Assembly (NCBI RefSeq): GCF_001687325.1
Contig: NZ_LZRD01000003.1
Span: 248,001 to 312,000 of the forward strand
Length of the DNA stretch: 64,000 bases
Reading direction: 5' to 3'
Origin: Streptomyces sp. PTY087I2
Lineage (GTDB): Bacteria > Actinomycetota > Actinomycetes > Streptomycetales > Streptomycetaceae
The notes under the pieces were generated by a model, which was given only the letters and a program-made list of their open reading frames with translations, had not been told where the DNA came from and searched no databases. Both the position numbers and the translations under genes were made by a program. Of this stretch, positions 16,624 to 25,131 are shown in pieces (position 1 is the first letter of the stretch; each line of letters opens with the position of its first letter).

Positions 16624-17286
16624 ATGGCTCCGGCTCAGGGACAGTTCTCCGATCATTCCGACGGCGTTGAAAGCAAGGACCGCGCGGAGGAGGGCCCTCC
16701 CGTGCCTCCGGCGTTCCTGGCGGCGGTGGACGCGCTGCGTTCCGCGCGGCTGCGCCCGGAGCTGGAGGTGGAGGCGACCAGGCCGCCCCAGCGGCTCGCG
16801 CCGCACGCGTACGCCCTGGAGGCGGCGGTGGTGGACGGTGAGGACGATCTCGCGGACGGCAGGCTGGTGCTGCTGCACGACCCGGCGGGGCACGACGCCT
16901 GGCAGGGCACGTTCCGGCTGGTGACCCTGGTCCGCGCGGAGCTGGAGCCGGAGATGGCGGCGGACCCGCTGCTGCCGGAGGTGTGCTGGTCCTGGCTGAC
17001 GGGGGCGCTGGACGCGCGGGGGCTGTCGTACGGGGAGGCCGGCGGGACGGTGACACGCGCCGGATCGCACTACTTCGGTGCGCTCTCCGCGCGCCGTCCG
17101 GCGACTCAGATCGAGATCCGCGCCTCGTGGACGCCGAGGGAGTGGCGCGGGGGCATCCCGGACACCGCGTCGCACCTGATGGCCTGGGGTGATCTGCTGT
17201 GCCAGATCGCGGGGCTGCCGCCGTCCGATCTGTCGGACGCGGCGGTGGTGACGCTGCCGCAGCGGCGCGGGCCGCAGGTTTCGTAA
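16624..17286 (+). CDS. DUF3000 domain-containing protein
   Basis: 220-residue soluble protein of a family confined to Actinobacteria. Recognisable segments: PPAFLAAVDALRSARLRPEL, RLAPHAYALEAAV, GRLVLLHDPAGHDAWQGTFRL and TASHLMAWGDLLCQIAGLPPSDLSDA. No catalytic motif, membrane segment or metal site is visible. The family regularly sits beside hemE and ribonuclease D genes, as here. There is no Shine-Dalgarno before the ATG, but TACTCT ends eight bases upstream, so the mRNA is probably leaderless. Confidence 0.85.
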   Translation: MAPAQGQFSDHSDGVESKDRAEEGPPVPPAFLAAVDALRSARLRPELEVEATRPPQRLAPHAYALEAAVVDGEDDLADGRLVLLHDPAGHDAWQGTFRLVTLVRAELEPEMAADPLLPEVCWSWLTGALDARGLSYGEAGGTVTRAGSHYFGALSARRPATQIEIRASWTPREWRGGIPDTASHLMAWGDLLCQIAGLPPSDLSDAAVVTLPQRRGPQVS

Positions 17287-17388
17287 CACTCCGTCACCCG
17301 TATCGCACATACGCCGGATCTCTTTTCGTACAATCGATCGCGCGTCCTATTTGCCCGAATTGTTACTCACCAAATCGTGATCTTCCCC

Positions 17389-17416
17389 TAAAGGAGGACG
17401 GGTCCGCTGCCGAAGA
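17389..17416 (+). promoter_or_regulatory. Sigma-WhiG-type promoter of whiI
   Basis: TAAA (17389-17392), a 16-bp spacer and GCCGAAGA (17409-17416) match the sigma-WhiG consensus TAAA-N16-GCCGATAA at 10 of 12 fixed positions. whiI is known to depend on sigma-WhiG in S. coelicolor. Transcription would begin near 17424, about 75 bases before the GTG start. Confidence 0.65.
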
Positions 17417-17498
17417 GGTCAATGACCCTTCAAGCACGGTTCGCCCCCGGCTTCATCCCCCGAGCCGGCCCGTCCCGCCACTCCCCCCAGGAGGCCTG

Positions 17499-18161
17499 GT
17501 GTCCGTTCTCCTTGAGCAGCCCGCAAGCCTGGTCGCCTACCGCCCGAACAAGCCGACGGCCATGGTCGTCGTGGCCGACCCGCGCGTCCGTTCCACCGTC
17601 ACCCGCCATCTGTGGGCCCTCGGAGTACGTGACGTCATCGAGGCGTCGTCCATCGCGGAGGCACGTCCCCGCGTCGGCAACCCGCGCGACATCTGCATTG
17701 CCGACGTCCATCTGCCCGACGGTTCCGGGCTGACCCTGCTGTCCGAGACCCGCGCCGCAGGCTGGCCCAACGGTCTCGCCCTCTCCGCCGCCGACGACAT
17801 CGGCGCCGTTCGCAACGCCCTCGCGGGCGGCGTGAAGGGGTACGTCGTCACCGGCACCCGAACCAACATCGGCCACCCCACCCGCCCCGGCGTCGCCCCC
17901 ATTGGCGCCAATGCCGCCCGTATGCACCGCCGTCCCCCCGGGTCCCCGAGCCACCCGGGCGGCTACCGCGAACTCTCCGGACGCGAGGTGGAGGTGCTCC
18001 GCCTGGTCGCCGAGGGCCAGTCCAACAAGGCCATCGGCGTCTCGATGGGCCTCTCCGCCCTGACCGTCAAGTCCCACCTCGCCCGCATCGCCCGCAAGCT
18101 CGGCACCGGAGACCGGGCCGGCATGGTCGCCGTCGCCCTGCGGACGGGCATCATCCACTGA
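17499..18161 (+). CDS. whiI: Sporulation response regulator WhiI (atypical receiver, LuxR-type HTH)
   Basis: GTG at 17499, preceded by AGGAGG four bases upstream; 220 residues. An N-terminal receiver (about 20-125) is followed by a flexible linker and a NarL/LuxR HTH (about 158-215: YRELSGREVEVLRLVAEGQ, then SNKAIGVSMGLSALTVKSHL). The receiver is atypical: the usual pair of acidic residues is A26-D27, while D69 (IADVHLPD), S96 and K113 remain. This matches the unusual pocket of WhiI, which works with BldM in late sporulation septation genes. No kinase is adjacent. The promoter looks sigma-WhiG dependent. Confidence 0.9.
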   Translation: MSVLLEQPASLVAYRPNKPTAMVVVADPRVRSTVTRHLWALGVRDVIEASSIAEARPRVGNPRDICIADVHLPDGSGLTLLSETRAAGWPNGLALSAADDIGAVRNALAGGVKGYVVTGTRTNIGHPTRPGVAPIGANAARMHRRPPGSPSHPGGYRELSGREVEVLRLVAEGQSNKAIGVSMGLSALTVKSHLARIARKLGTGDRAGMVAVALRTGIIH

Positions 18162-18218
18162 CCGCACCCCCGCCGGGACGTGCACCGATGCGTCTCCGGC
18201 TGGAATACGTGCATGGCC

Positions 18219-18248
18219 GCCCGTCGACGGAACGTTCCGTCGACGGGC
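18219..18248. promoter_or_regulatory. Perfect 30-bp palindrome overlapping ribonuclease D promoter
   Basis: Bases 18219-18248 are a perfect inverted repeat, 15 bp each side, centred on AACGTT with GTCGACGG arms. It lies 57 bp after whiI and 28 bp before the ribonuclease D start, so its right half covers the expected -35 region. It may be a strong operator, or serve as the whiI terminator as a cruciform-like hairpin. Confidence 0.6.
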
Positions 18249-18264
18249 TCCGTGCATACACAGA

Positions 18265-18270
18265 TACCCT
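18265..18270 (+). promoter_or_regulatory. -10 element of leaderless ribonuclease D promoter
   Basis: TACCCT (TAnnnT type) ends six bases before the GTG start at 18277 and there is no Shine-Dalgarno, so transcription most likely begins at the start codon itself. Confidence 0.5.
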
Positions 18271-18276
18271 TGACAC

Positions 18277-19551
18277 GTGACCGACGCCCAAGAGACCGCA
18301 GCAGACACTTCACTGCGAACCACCGGGGGCGCTCCCCCGGACGACGTCGCCCCGGCGCCGATCCCCTTGCTGGAGCCGCGCGAGGGCATTCCCCCGGTGG
18401 TGACGTCCGACGACGCCCTCGCCCGGGTGATCGCCGCCTTCGCCGCGGGCACCGGGCCGGTGGCCGTCGACGCCGAGCGCGCCTCCGGGTACCGCTACGG
18501 CCAGCGCGCCTATCTCGTACAGCTGCGCCGCGAGGGCGCGGGCAGCGCCCTGGTCGACCCGGTGGGCTGCCCCGACCTCTCCGGCCTCGGCACCGCGCTG
18601 GACGGCACCGAGTGGATCCTGCACGCCGCGACCCAGGACCTGCCGTGCCTGCGGGACATAGGCATGACCCCCACCTCGCTGTTCGACACCGAGCTGGCCG
18701 GACGGCTCGCGGGCTTCCCGCGCGTCGGCCTCGGCGCGATGGTGGAGAACGTCCTCGGATACGCCCTGGAGAAGGGCCACTCCGCGGTCGACTGGTCCAC
18801 CCGCCCGCTGCCCGACCCCTGGCTGCGCTACGCCGCGCTCGACGTGGAGCTCCTGATCGACCTGCGCGACGCGCTGGAGGAGGAGCTGGAGCGGCAGGGC
18901 AAGCTGGAGTGGGCCCGCGAGGAGTTCGACGCCATCGCCGCCGCGCCGCCAGCCCCGCCCCGCAAGGACCCCTGGCGCCGCACGTCCGGCATGCACAAGG
19001 TACGCCGCCGCCGCCAGATGGCCGTCGTCCGGGAGCTGTGGACCACCCGTGACCAGGTCGCGCAGCGCCGTGACGTCTCGCCGGGCAAGGTGCTCGGGGA
19101 CGCCGCGATCGTCGAGGCCGCGCTCGCGCTGCCGGTCGATGTGCAGGCCCTGACCGCGCTGCCGGGATTCGGCCACCGCATGGGACGCCGTCAGCTGGAG
19201 CAGTGGCAGGCGGCCGTGGACCGGGCCAAGGCGCTGCCGGAGTCGGCGCTGCCGCAGCCCGGTCAGCAGCCGGCCGGGCCGCCCCCGCCGCGCTCCTGGG
19301 CCGACAAGGACCCGGCCGCCGCCGCCCGGCTCTCGGCCGCCCGCACGGCCGTCTCGGAGCTGGCGGAACGCCTCCGCATGCCCCAGGAGAACCTGATCAC
19401 CCCGGACACCGTGCGCCGGCTCTGCTGGGAGCCGCCGAAGAACCCGACCCCGGGCGCCGTCGAGGACACCCTCGCCGGATACGGGGCGCGGAACTGGCAG
19501 ATTCAGCAGGTCGCCCCGCTCCTGTTCCGGGCGCTGGGCGCCACCGCCTGA
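18277..19551 (+). CDS. rnd: Ribonuclease D
   Basis: 424 residues: a disordered 40-residue N-terminus, a DEDDy 3'-5' exonuclease domain (about 45-220) and an HRDC domain (about 235-315). The exonuclease residues are D65 and E67 (AVDAERASGYRYGQRA), the Asp in AATQDLPCL, and the YxxxD motif in RYAALDVELL. It should trim tRNA precursors and other stable RNA 3' ends. The C-terminal 100 residues, after a Pro-rich linker, form a second helical domain (ARLSAARTAVSELAERLRMP) common in actinobacterial homologues. Start GTG, probably leaderless. Confidence 0.9.
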   Translation: MTDAQETAADTSLRTTGGAPPDDVAPAPIPLLEPREGIPPVVTSDDALARVIAAFAAGTGPVAVDAERASGYRYGQRAYLVQLRREGAGSALVDPVGCPDLSGLGTALDGTEWILHAATQDLPCLRDIGMTPTSLFDTELAGRLAGFPRVGLGAMVENVLGYALEKGHSAVDWSTRPLPDPWLRYAALDVELLIDLRDALEEELERQGKLEWAREEFDAIAAAPPAPPRKDPWRRTSGMHKVRRRRQMAVVRELWTTRDQVAQRRDVSPGKVLGDAAIVEAALALPVDVQALTALPGFGHRMGRRQLEQWQAAVDRAKALPESALPQPGQQPAGPPPPRSWADKDPAAAARLSAARTAVSELAERLRMPQENLITPDTVRRLCWEPPKNPTPGAVEDTLAGYGARNWQIQQVAPLLFRALGATA

Positions 19552-19581
19552 CCCCGCGAGGCGCGGATACGGGGGGCGGGC

Positions 19582-20280
19582 ATGGGGGCCACGGCGTACG
19601 GGGAGTGGATACGCGACTTCGAGGCGGCGCGCCGTGAGCGGGCCGAGCGGGGCGATCCGGACTGGAGTACCGGGGTCCCCCTGCCCCCCGCGATCCGGCG
19701 CAGCGTGCAGCGTTTCCAGGTCGGCGAGGACGGCGACGGGGCCGAGCTGATCACCAAAGCGGAGGCGGCCGGTAACGCGGAGTATGCGTCGGCGGTGCGG
19801 ATGTTCGTCGCGGAGGAGCGAAATCACGCCAGGTTGCTGGCGCTCCTGCTGACCTCCGGCGGCGCTCCGCTGATCACCTCGCACTGGAGCGACCGGGTCT
19901 TCGTGACGCTGCGCCGCGCCCTGGGACTCCGCCTCGAACTGCTGGTCCTGATGATCGCGGAAGTGGTCGCGCTGCGGTACTACCGGGCCCTGCGGGACGG
20001 GGCCGACGACGCGCTGACGCGGGAGGTGGCCGGGCGGATCCTCTCCGACGAGGAGCGGCACGTGCCCTTCCACTGCCACCGCCTGCGCCGCTCGCTGCGC
20101 CCGCTGCCGCCGCCGGTGCGGGTGCTGGTGACCTCCGGGTGGCGGGCCGCGCTGGCCGCGGCCGCGCTGGTGGTGGCCGTCGACCACGGGCCGGCGCTGC
20201 GGCGGCTGGGGGTGGGCCGGTTCCGGTTCGCCCGCGAGGTGGTCCGGTCCTCGGGGCCGATCGCGGCGACGATGCGCTGA
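19582..20280 (+). CDS. Ferritin-like domain protein
   Basis: 232 residues. The middle is a four-helix ferritin-like bundle with two carboxylate/His signatures: FVAEERNHARLL (ExxxH type) and LSDEERHVPFH, plus the earlier helix TKAEAAGNAEYAS that could supply the third Glu. This fits a di-iron carboxylate site of the ferritin-like/rubrerythrin superfamily. Hydrophobic helices around 115-140 suggest membrane association or a tight core. Substrate and physiological role are unknown. It begins 30 bp after ribonuclease D and may be co-transcribed with it. Confidence 0.75.
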   Translation: MGATAYGEWIRDFEAARRERAERGDPDWSTGVPLPPAIRRSVQRFQVGEDGDGAELITKAEAAGNAEYASAVRMFVAEERNHARLLALLLTSGGAPLITSHWSDRVFVTLRRALGLRLELLVLMIAEVVALRYYRALRDGADDALTREVAGRILSDEERHVPFHCHRLRRSLRPLPPPVRVLVTSGWRAALAAAALVVAVDHGPALRRLGVGRFRFAREVVRSSGPIAATMR

Positions 20281-20314
20281 GCGGTGTGACCTTCGACGCT
20301 CCGGCCGTGGGGGG

Positions 20315-20343
20315 TGGGCAGTCTGGTTACCCGCAAGTAGCAT
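20315..20343 (+). promoter_or_regulatory. fadAB promoter with operator-like motif
   Basis: TGGGCA (20315-20320), a 17-bp spacer and TAGCAT (20338-20343) form a plausible housekeeping promoter. The motif TTACCCGCAAGTAGCAT (20327-20343) is an imperfect TAC..GTA palindrome covering the -10 and resembles TetR-type sites seen in actinobacterial fatty-acid genes. It is shared with the DUF4142 promoter at 5362. Confidence 0.5.
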
Positions 20344-20414
20344 GATGGGCAGGCGGTGCGTCCCCGTGGCGCGCCCCGCAGCAGTGCCATCCCGCACCCT
20401 GGAGGAGAGCCACC

Positions 20415-21635
20415 GTGCCTCGTACCATCCGGGACGTCGTCTTCGTCGACGGCGTCCGCACCCCGTTCGGCAAAGCGGGCCCGAAGGGCATCTACCACGA
20501 GACCCGCGCCGACGACCTCGTCGTGAAGGCCATCCGGGAGCTGCTGCGCCGCAACCCGGACCTGGACCCCAAGAAGATCGACGAGGTCGCCATCGCCGCG
20601 ACCACGCAGATCGGGGACCAGGGCCTGACGCTGGGCCGCACCGCCGGAATCCTGGCCGGTCTGCCGCAGTCCGTCCCCGGCTACTCGATCGACCGCATGT
20701 GCGCGGGCGCGCTGACCGCCGTCACCTCGACGGCCGGTTCCATCGCCTTCGGCGCGTACGACGTCGTCGTGGCCGGTGGCGTCGAGCACATGGGCCGCCA
20801 CCCGATGGGCGAGGGCGTCGACCCGAACCCGCGCTTCGTGTCGGAGAAGCTGGTCGACGAGTCCGCCCTGTTCATGGGCATGACGGCGGAGAACCTGCAC
20901 GACCGCTACCCCACGATCACCAAGCAGCGCGCCGACAAGTACGCGGTGCGCTCGCAGGAGAAGGCCGCCAAGGCGTACGCCAACGGCAAGATCCAGCAGG
21001 ACCTGGTACCGGTGTCGGTGCGCCGCACCAACGCCGAGGCGGGCGAGACGGGCTGGGGCCTGGTCACCGCCGACGAGCCGATGCGCCCGGGCACCACCAT
21101 GGAGTCGCTCGCCAACCTGAAGACCCCCTTCCGCGCCCACGGCCGCGTGACGGCCGGTAACGCCGCGGGTCTCAACGACGGCGCCACCGCCTCGCTGCTC
21201 GCCGCCGAGGACGTCGCCCGCGAGCTGGGCCTCCCGGTCAAGATGCGCCTCGTCTCCTACGCCTTCGCGGGCGTCGAGCCGGAGGTCATGGGTTACGGCC
21301 CGATCCCGGCGACCGAGAAGGCGCTGGCCCAGGCCGGTCTGACCATCGACGACATCGGTCTCTTCGAGATCAACGAGGCGTTCGCCGTGCAGGTGCTCGC
21401 CTTCCTGGAGCACTACGGCATCGCCGACGACGACGCCCGCGTCAACCAGTACGGCGGCGCGATCGCGTACGGCCACCCGCTCGCCTCCTCCGGTGTCCGG
21501 CTCATGACGCAGCTGGCCCGGCAGTTCGAGGAGCAGCCCGAGGTCCGCTACGGCCTGACGACGATGTGCGTCGGCTTCGGCATGGGCGCCACGGTCATCT
21601 GGGAGAACCCGAATTTCGACGGAGGCAACAAGTGA
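20415..21635 (+). CDS. fadA: Acetyl-CoA C-acyltransferase (3-ketoacyl-CoA thiolase)
   Basis: 406-residue degradative thiolase. The catalytic residues are in place: nucleophile C96 in SIDRMCAGAL, H354 in GGAIAYGHPLASSG and C385 in TTMCVGFGMGA. The signature NEAFAVQ follows the usual LFEIN. It cleaves 3-ketoacyl-CoA to acetyl-CoA plus a shortened acyl-CoA in beta-oxidation. GGAGGAGAG lies just before the GTG start. Its stop overlaps the start of fadB (GTGA), giving a coupled pair that forms the trifunctional complex. Confidence 0.94.
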   Translation: MPRTIRDVVFVDGVRTPFGKAGPKGIYHETRADDLVVKAIRELLRRNPDLDPKKIDEVAIAATTQIGDQGLTLGRTAGILAGLPQSVPGYSIDRMCAGALTAVTSTAGSIAFGAYDVVVAGGVEHMGRHPMGEGVDPNPRFVSEKLVDESALFMGMTAENLHDRYPTITKQRADKYAVRSQEKAAKAYANGKIQQDLVPVSVRRTNAEAGETGWGLVTADEPMRPGTTMESLANLKTPFRAHGRVTAGNAAGLNDGATASLLAAEDVARELGLPVKMRLVSYAFAGVEPEVMGYGPIPATEKALAQAGLTIDDIGLFEINEAFAVQVLAFLEHYGIADDDARVNQYGGAIAYGHPLASSGVRLMTQLARQFEEQPEVRYGLTTMCVGFGMGATVIWENPNFDGGNK

Positions 21636-23761
21636 GCTCCACCACTGAGCTTCTGAAGGGTGCGGCCGAGCTGTTCCCCGGCGAGGTCGTCACGCAGGCG
21701 CACGTACGCCACCTGGACCTGCCGTTCGGCGCCGGGCGGTTCGCGCTCATCACGCTGGACAACGGCCTGGACCACACCAAGCCGACCACCTTCGGACCGC
21801 AGTCGCTGGCGAACCTGAACGCCGCGATCGACCAGGTCGAGAAGGAGGCCGCCGAGGGCACCATCACCGGTGTCGGCCTCACCGGCAAGCCGTTCATCTT
21901 CGCCGTCGGCGCCGACCTCAAGGGCGTCGAGCTGCTCGGCCGTCACGAGGACGCGCTCGCCATCGGCAAGGGCGGCCACGACGTCTTCCGCCGTCTCTCC
22001 GGCCTCGCGGTGCCCACCTTCGCGTACTACAACGGCGCGGCGATGGGCGGCGGTGTCGAGGTCGGTCTGCACTGCACCTACCGCACCGTCTCGACCGCCA
22101 TCCCGGCGTTCTCGCTGCCCGAGGTCTTCCTCGGTCTGGTCCCCGGCTGGGGCGGCTGCGCGCTGCTCCCGAACCTGATCGGCGCGGACCGCGCGGTCTC
22201 GGTGATCATCGAGAACTCGCTGAACCAGAACCGTCAGCTCAAGGGCAAGCAGGTCTTCGAGCTCGGCATCGCGGACGCGATCTTCGAGGGCGCGGACTTC
22301 CTGGAGCAGTCGCTCGTGTGGACCGCGAACGTGCTCAAGGGCTCGGTCTCGGTCGAGCGCGCCGAGGTCGACCGCGGTGACGCCTGGGACGCGGCTGTCG
22401 CCCGCGGCCGGGCCATCGCCGACTCCAAGGTGCACGGCGCGGCCCCGGCGGCGTACCGCGCGCTGGACATCATCGCGGCGGCCAAGGACGGCGACCTGTC
22501 CGCCGGCTTCGACGCCGAGGACCAGGCGCTCGCGGACCTGATCATGGGCGGCGAGCTGCGCAGCGGCATCTACGCCTTCAACCTGGTCCAGAAGCGCGCC
22601 AAGCGCCCGGCCGGTGCCCCGGACAAGAACCTGGCCCGCCCGGTCACCAAGGTCGGCGTCGTCGGCGCGGGTCTGATGGCCTCGCAGCTGGCGCTGCTGT
22701 TCCTGCGCCGCCTGGAGGTCCCGGTCGTCCTCACGGACATCGACCAGGAGCGCGTCGACAAGGGTGTGGGCTACGTCCACGCCGAGATCGAGAAGCTGCT
22801 CGGCAAGGGCCGCATCAACCAGGACAAGGCCAACCGCCTCAAGGGCCTGGTCTCCGGTGTCCTCGACAAGGCCGAGGGGTTCGCGGACGCGGACTTCATC
22901 ATCGAGGCCGTCTTCGAGGAGATCGGCGTCAAGCAGCAGGTGTTCGCGGAGGTCGAGGCGGTCGCCCCGGCGCACGCGATCCTCGCCACCAACACCTCCT
23001 CGCTGTCGGTGACCGAGATGGCGTCGAAGCTGAAGAACCCCGAGCGGGTCGTCGGCTTCCACTTCTTCAACCCGGTCGCGATCCTCCCGCTGCTGGAGAT
23101 CGTGCGCGGCGAGCAGACGGACGACGCCTCGCTGGCCACCGCGTTCGGTGTGGCCCGGAAGCTGAAGAAGACCGCGGTCCTGGTGAAGGACGCCCCGGCG
23201 TTCGTCGTCAACCGCATCCTCACCCGCTTCATGGGCGAGATCCAGAACGTCATCGACGAGGGCACCCCGGTCGAGGTCGCGGAGAAGGCCGTCGAGCCGC
23301 TCGGCCTGCCGATGTCCCCGCTGGTCCTTCTGGAGCTGGTCGGTCCGGCCATCGGCCTGCACGTCTCCGAGACCCTGAACCGCGCCTTCCCGGAGCGCTT
23401 CACCGTCTCCGAGAACCTGGCGGCGGTCGTGAAGGCCGGCAAGCGCGGCTTCTACGTCTACGACTCCGGTGCGCCGGTCCTCGACCCCGAGGTCGCCGCC
23501 CTTCTCAAGCAGGGCGACACCGTCCTGACGGAGGAGCAGACCCGCGACCGCGTGCTCGACGCGGTGGCGCAGGAGATCGGCCTGATGCTGGAGGAGGGCG
23601 TCGTCGCCGAGGCCCAGGACATCGACCTGTGCCTGATCACCGGTGCGGGCTGGCCCTTCCACCTGGGCGGCATCACGCCGTACCTGGACCGCGAGGGCGT
23701 CTCCCAGCGGGTGAACGGCAAGCCGTTCCTCGCGCAGGGCGTGGCGAGCGTTCCCGCCTAG
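21632..23761 (+). CDS. fadB: Multifunctional fatty-acid oxidation protein: enoyl-CoA hydratase / 3-hydroxyacyl-CoA dehydrogenase
   Basis: 709 residues from a GTG at 21632 that overlaps the fadA stop and has GGAGG six bases upstream. Domains in order: crotonase fold (about 15-270; oxyanion loops FAVGADLKG and NGAAMGGGVEVG, active-site region LPEVFLGLVPGWGG), NAD-binding 3-hydroxyacyl-CoA dehydrogenase (about 330-510; GVVGAGLMASQLALL, then ATNTSSLSVTEMA and VVGFHFFNPV) and C-terminal dehydrogenase helices. Performs hydration and oxidation steps of beta-oxidation and hands product to FadA. A strong terminator follows at 23778. Confidence 0.93.
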   Translation: MSSTTELLKGAAELFPGEVVTQAHVRHLDLPFGAGRFALITLDNGLDHTKPTTFGPQSLANLNAAIDQVEKEAAEGTITGVGLTGKPFIFAVGADLKGVELLGRHEDALAIGKGGHDVFRRLSGLAVPTFAYYNGAAMGGGVEVGLHCTYRTVSTAIPAFSLPEVFLGLVPGWGGCALLPNLIGADRAVSVIIENSLNQNRQLKGKQVFELGIADAIFEGADFLEQSLVWTANVLKGSVSVERAEVDRGDAWDAAVARGRAIADSKVHGAAPAAYRALDIIAAAKDGDLSAGFDAEDQALADLIMGGELRSGIYAFNLVQKRAKRPAGAPDKNLARPVTKVGVVGAGLMASQLALLFLRRLEVPVVLTDIDQERVDKGVGYVHAEIEKLLGKGRINQDKANRLKGLVSGVLDKAEGFADADFIIEAVFEEIGVKQQVFAEVEAVAPAHAILATNTSSLSVTEMASKLKNPERVVGFHFFNPVAILPLLEIVRGEQTDDASLATAFGVARKLKKTAVLVKDAPAFVVNRILTRFMGEIQNVIDEGTPVEVAEKAVEPLGLPMSPLVLLELVGPAIGLHVSETLNRAFPERFTVSENLAAVVKAGKRGFYVYDSGAPVLDPEVAALLKQGDTVLTEEQTRDRVLDAVAQEIGLMLEEGVVAEAQDIDLCLITGAGWPFHLGGITPYLDREGVSQRVNGKPFLAQGVASVPA

Positions 23762-23777
23762 GCACCCCGATACGGGT

Positions 23778-23813
23778 CCGGCCCGGCACACCCTTCGGGG
23801 GGTGCCGGGCCGG
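23778..23813 (+). terminator. Terminator of fadAB operon
   Basis: CCGGCCCGGCAC (23778-23789) pairs with GTGCCGGGCCGG (23802-23813), a 12-bp stem, with a further CCC/GGG stem inside. It lies 17 bp after the fadB stop. Confidence 0.85.
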
Positions 23814-24016
23814 TTCGCGTTCCGGGGCCGTCGCGACGGGCGTACAGCGGACGTTCGGTTCGGTCCACCGCGCGATCGCGGGAACATACATTCTTGCGAT
23901 CTTCTGTTCTATAGTGCTCGGTCAGTCGAACATTCACGGACCGGCCGCGCCCCCCACCCGAGTCCCCCGCACTCCCCCGGCCCCTGCGGGCCATGAGACT
24001 TGAGGACTCGCGCACG

Positions 24017-25093
24017 ATGAGCAACGACGAGACGACCCCGGGCCCCCGCGCCTCCCGACGTTCGGCCAAGCCCCGCAGACGCCGCGGTCTCAAGATCACG
24101 CTGGTGGTCCTGCTCGTCCTGCTGCTCGCGACCGGCGGCACCCTCTACTGGCTCTACAGTCGGCTCGACGGGAACATCAAGGGCGTCGACATCAACAAGG
24201 CGCTCGGCGAGGACCGCCCCGAGAAGCTGCCCACCAGCGGGCAGAATCTGCTGGTCCTCGGCTCGGACTCGCGTGCCGGGGCGGAGAACCAGGAGCTGGG
24301 CGGCGGCGGTGCCGTCAGCGGCGCGCGCTCCGACACCGCGATGGTGGTGCACATACCCGAGGGCCGGTCGAAGGCCGTCGCCGTCTCCATCCCGCGCGAC
24401 ACCCTGGTGACCCGGCCCGAGTGCGTCAAGGACGACGGCTCCACGGTGGCGGCCAGGGAGCGCGTCATGTTCAACTCCGTCTACGCGCAGGTCGGTCCGG
24501 CCTGTGTGGTGAAGACGGTGGAGAAGATGTCCGGCGTCCGCGTCGACCACTACCTGGAGATCAACTTCGCCGGGTTCAAGGACCTGGTCGACGCGATCGG
24601 CGGGGTCACCGTCGACGTACCGCAGGACATCCACGACCAGGCGTCCGGGCTGGACCTCACCGCGGGTCCGCACAAGCTGGACGGCACCCAGTCCCTGGCG
24701 TACGTCCGGACCCGGCACGGCATCGGCGACGGCAGCGACCTCGGCCGCATCGGTCTCCAGCAGCAGTTCCTGATGGCCCTGCTCAGCGAGGTCAAGTCGC
24801 AGGACCTGCTGGGCAGTCCGGCCGGCTCCTACAGAATCGCCGACTCGGCCACCAAGGCGCTCACCACCGACTCCGGGCTCGATTCGCTCTCCTCGCTGGC
24901 GGAGTTCGCCCGCTCCATGAACGGCGTCGACCCGGCCTCCATGGAGACGATCATGCTGCCGGTGGCGTACGACAAGATCGACCCGAACCGGGTGATCGCC
25001 GCCGAGCCGCAGGCCGGTCAGCTGTGGAAGGCGATCCGCGAGGACACCACGATCCCCGAGGAAGCGAAGAAGTCCCCCGCCACCGGGGGCTGA
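24017..25093 (+). CDS. LCP (LytR-CpsA-Psr) family cell-wall glycopolymer ligase
   Basis: 358 residues from the ATG at 24017 (GAGGA ten bases upstream). A basic N-terminus and one membrane helix (KITLVVLLVLLLATGGTLYWL) place the LCP domain outside the cell. The conserved pieces are present: LVLGSDSRAG, GARSDTAMVVHIP, VAVSIPRDTLV, DHYLEINFAGFKDLVDAIGG and YVRTRHGIGDGSDLGRIGLQQQ (the Arg-rich pyrophosphate-binding part). LCP enzymes transfer teichoic-type polymers from lipid carriers to peptidoglycan. A TATAGT hexamer at 23910-23915 is a possible -10; no clear -35 was found. Confidence 0.9.
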   Translation: MSNDETTPGPRASRRSAKPRRRRGLKITLVVLLVLLLATGGTLYWLYSRLDGNIKGVDINKALGEDRPEKLPTSGQNLLVLGSDSRAGAENQELGGGGAVSGARSDTAMVVHIPEGRSKAVAVSIPRDTLVTRPECVKDDGSTVAARERVMFNSVYAQVGPACVVKTVEKMSGVRVDHYLEINFAGFKDLVDAIGGVTVDVPQDIHDQASGLDLTAGPHKLDGTQSLAYVRTRHGIGDGSDLGRIGLQQQFLMALLSEVKSQDLLGSPAGSYRIADSATKALTTDSGLDSLSSLAEFARSMNGVDPASMETIMLPVAYDKIDPNRVIAAEPQAGQLWKAIREDTTIPEEAKKSPATGG

Positions 25094-25131
25094 CGGACCG
25101 TCGTACCGCTCGCCCGTGACACCCTGCCGGG

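Noticed and set aside
21548..23887. A 779-residue minus-strand frame opposite fadB
   Set aside because: Shadow of fadB; no domain, and it crosses the fadAB terminator.
23887..23915. Complete promoter for the LCP gene
   Set aside because: TATAGT is a good -10 but the hexamer 17-18 bp upstream (TACATT/ATACAT) does not resemble a -35.
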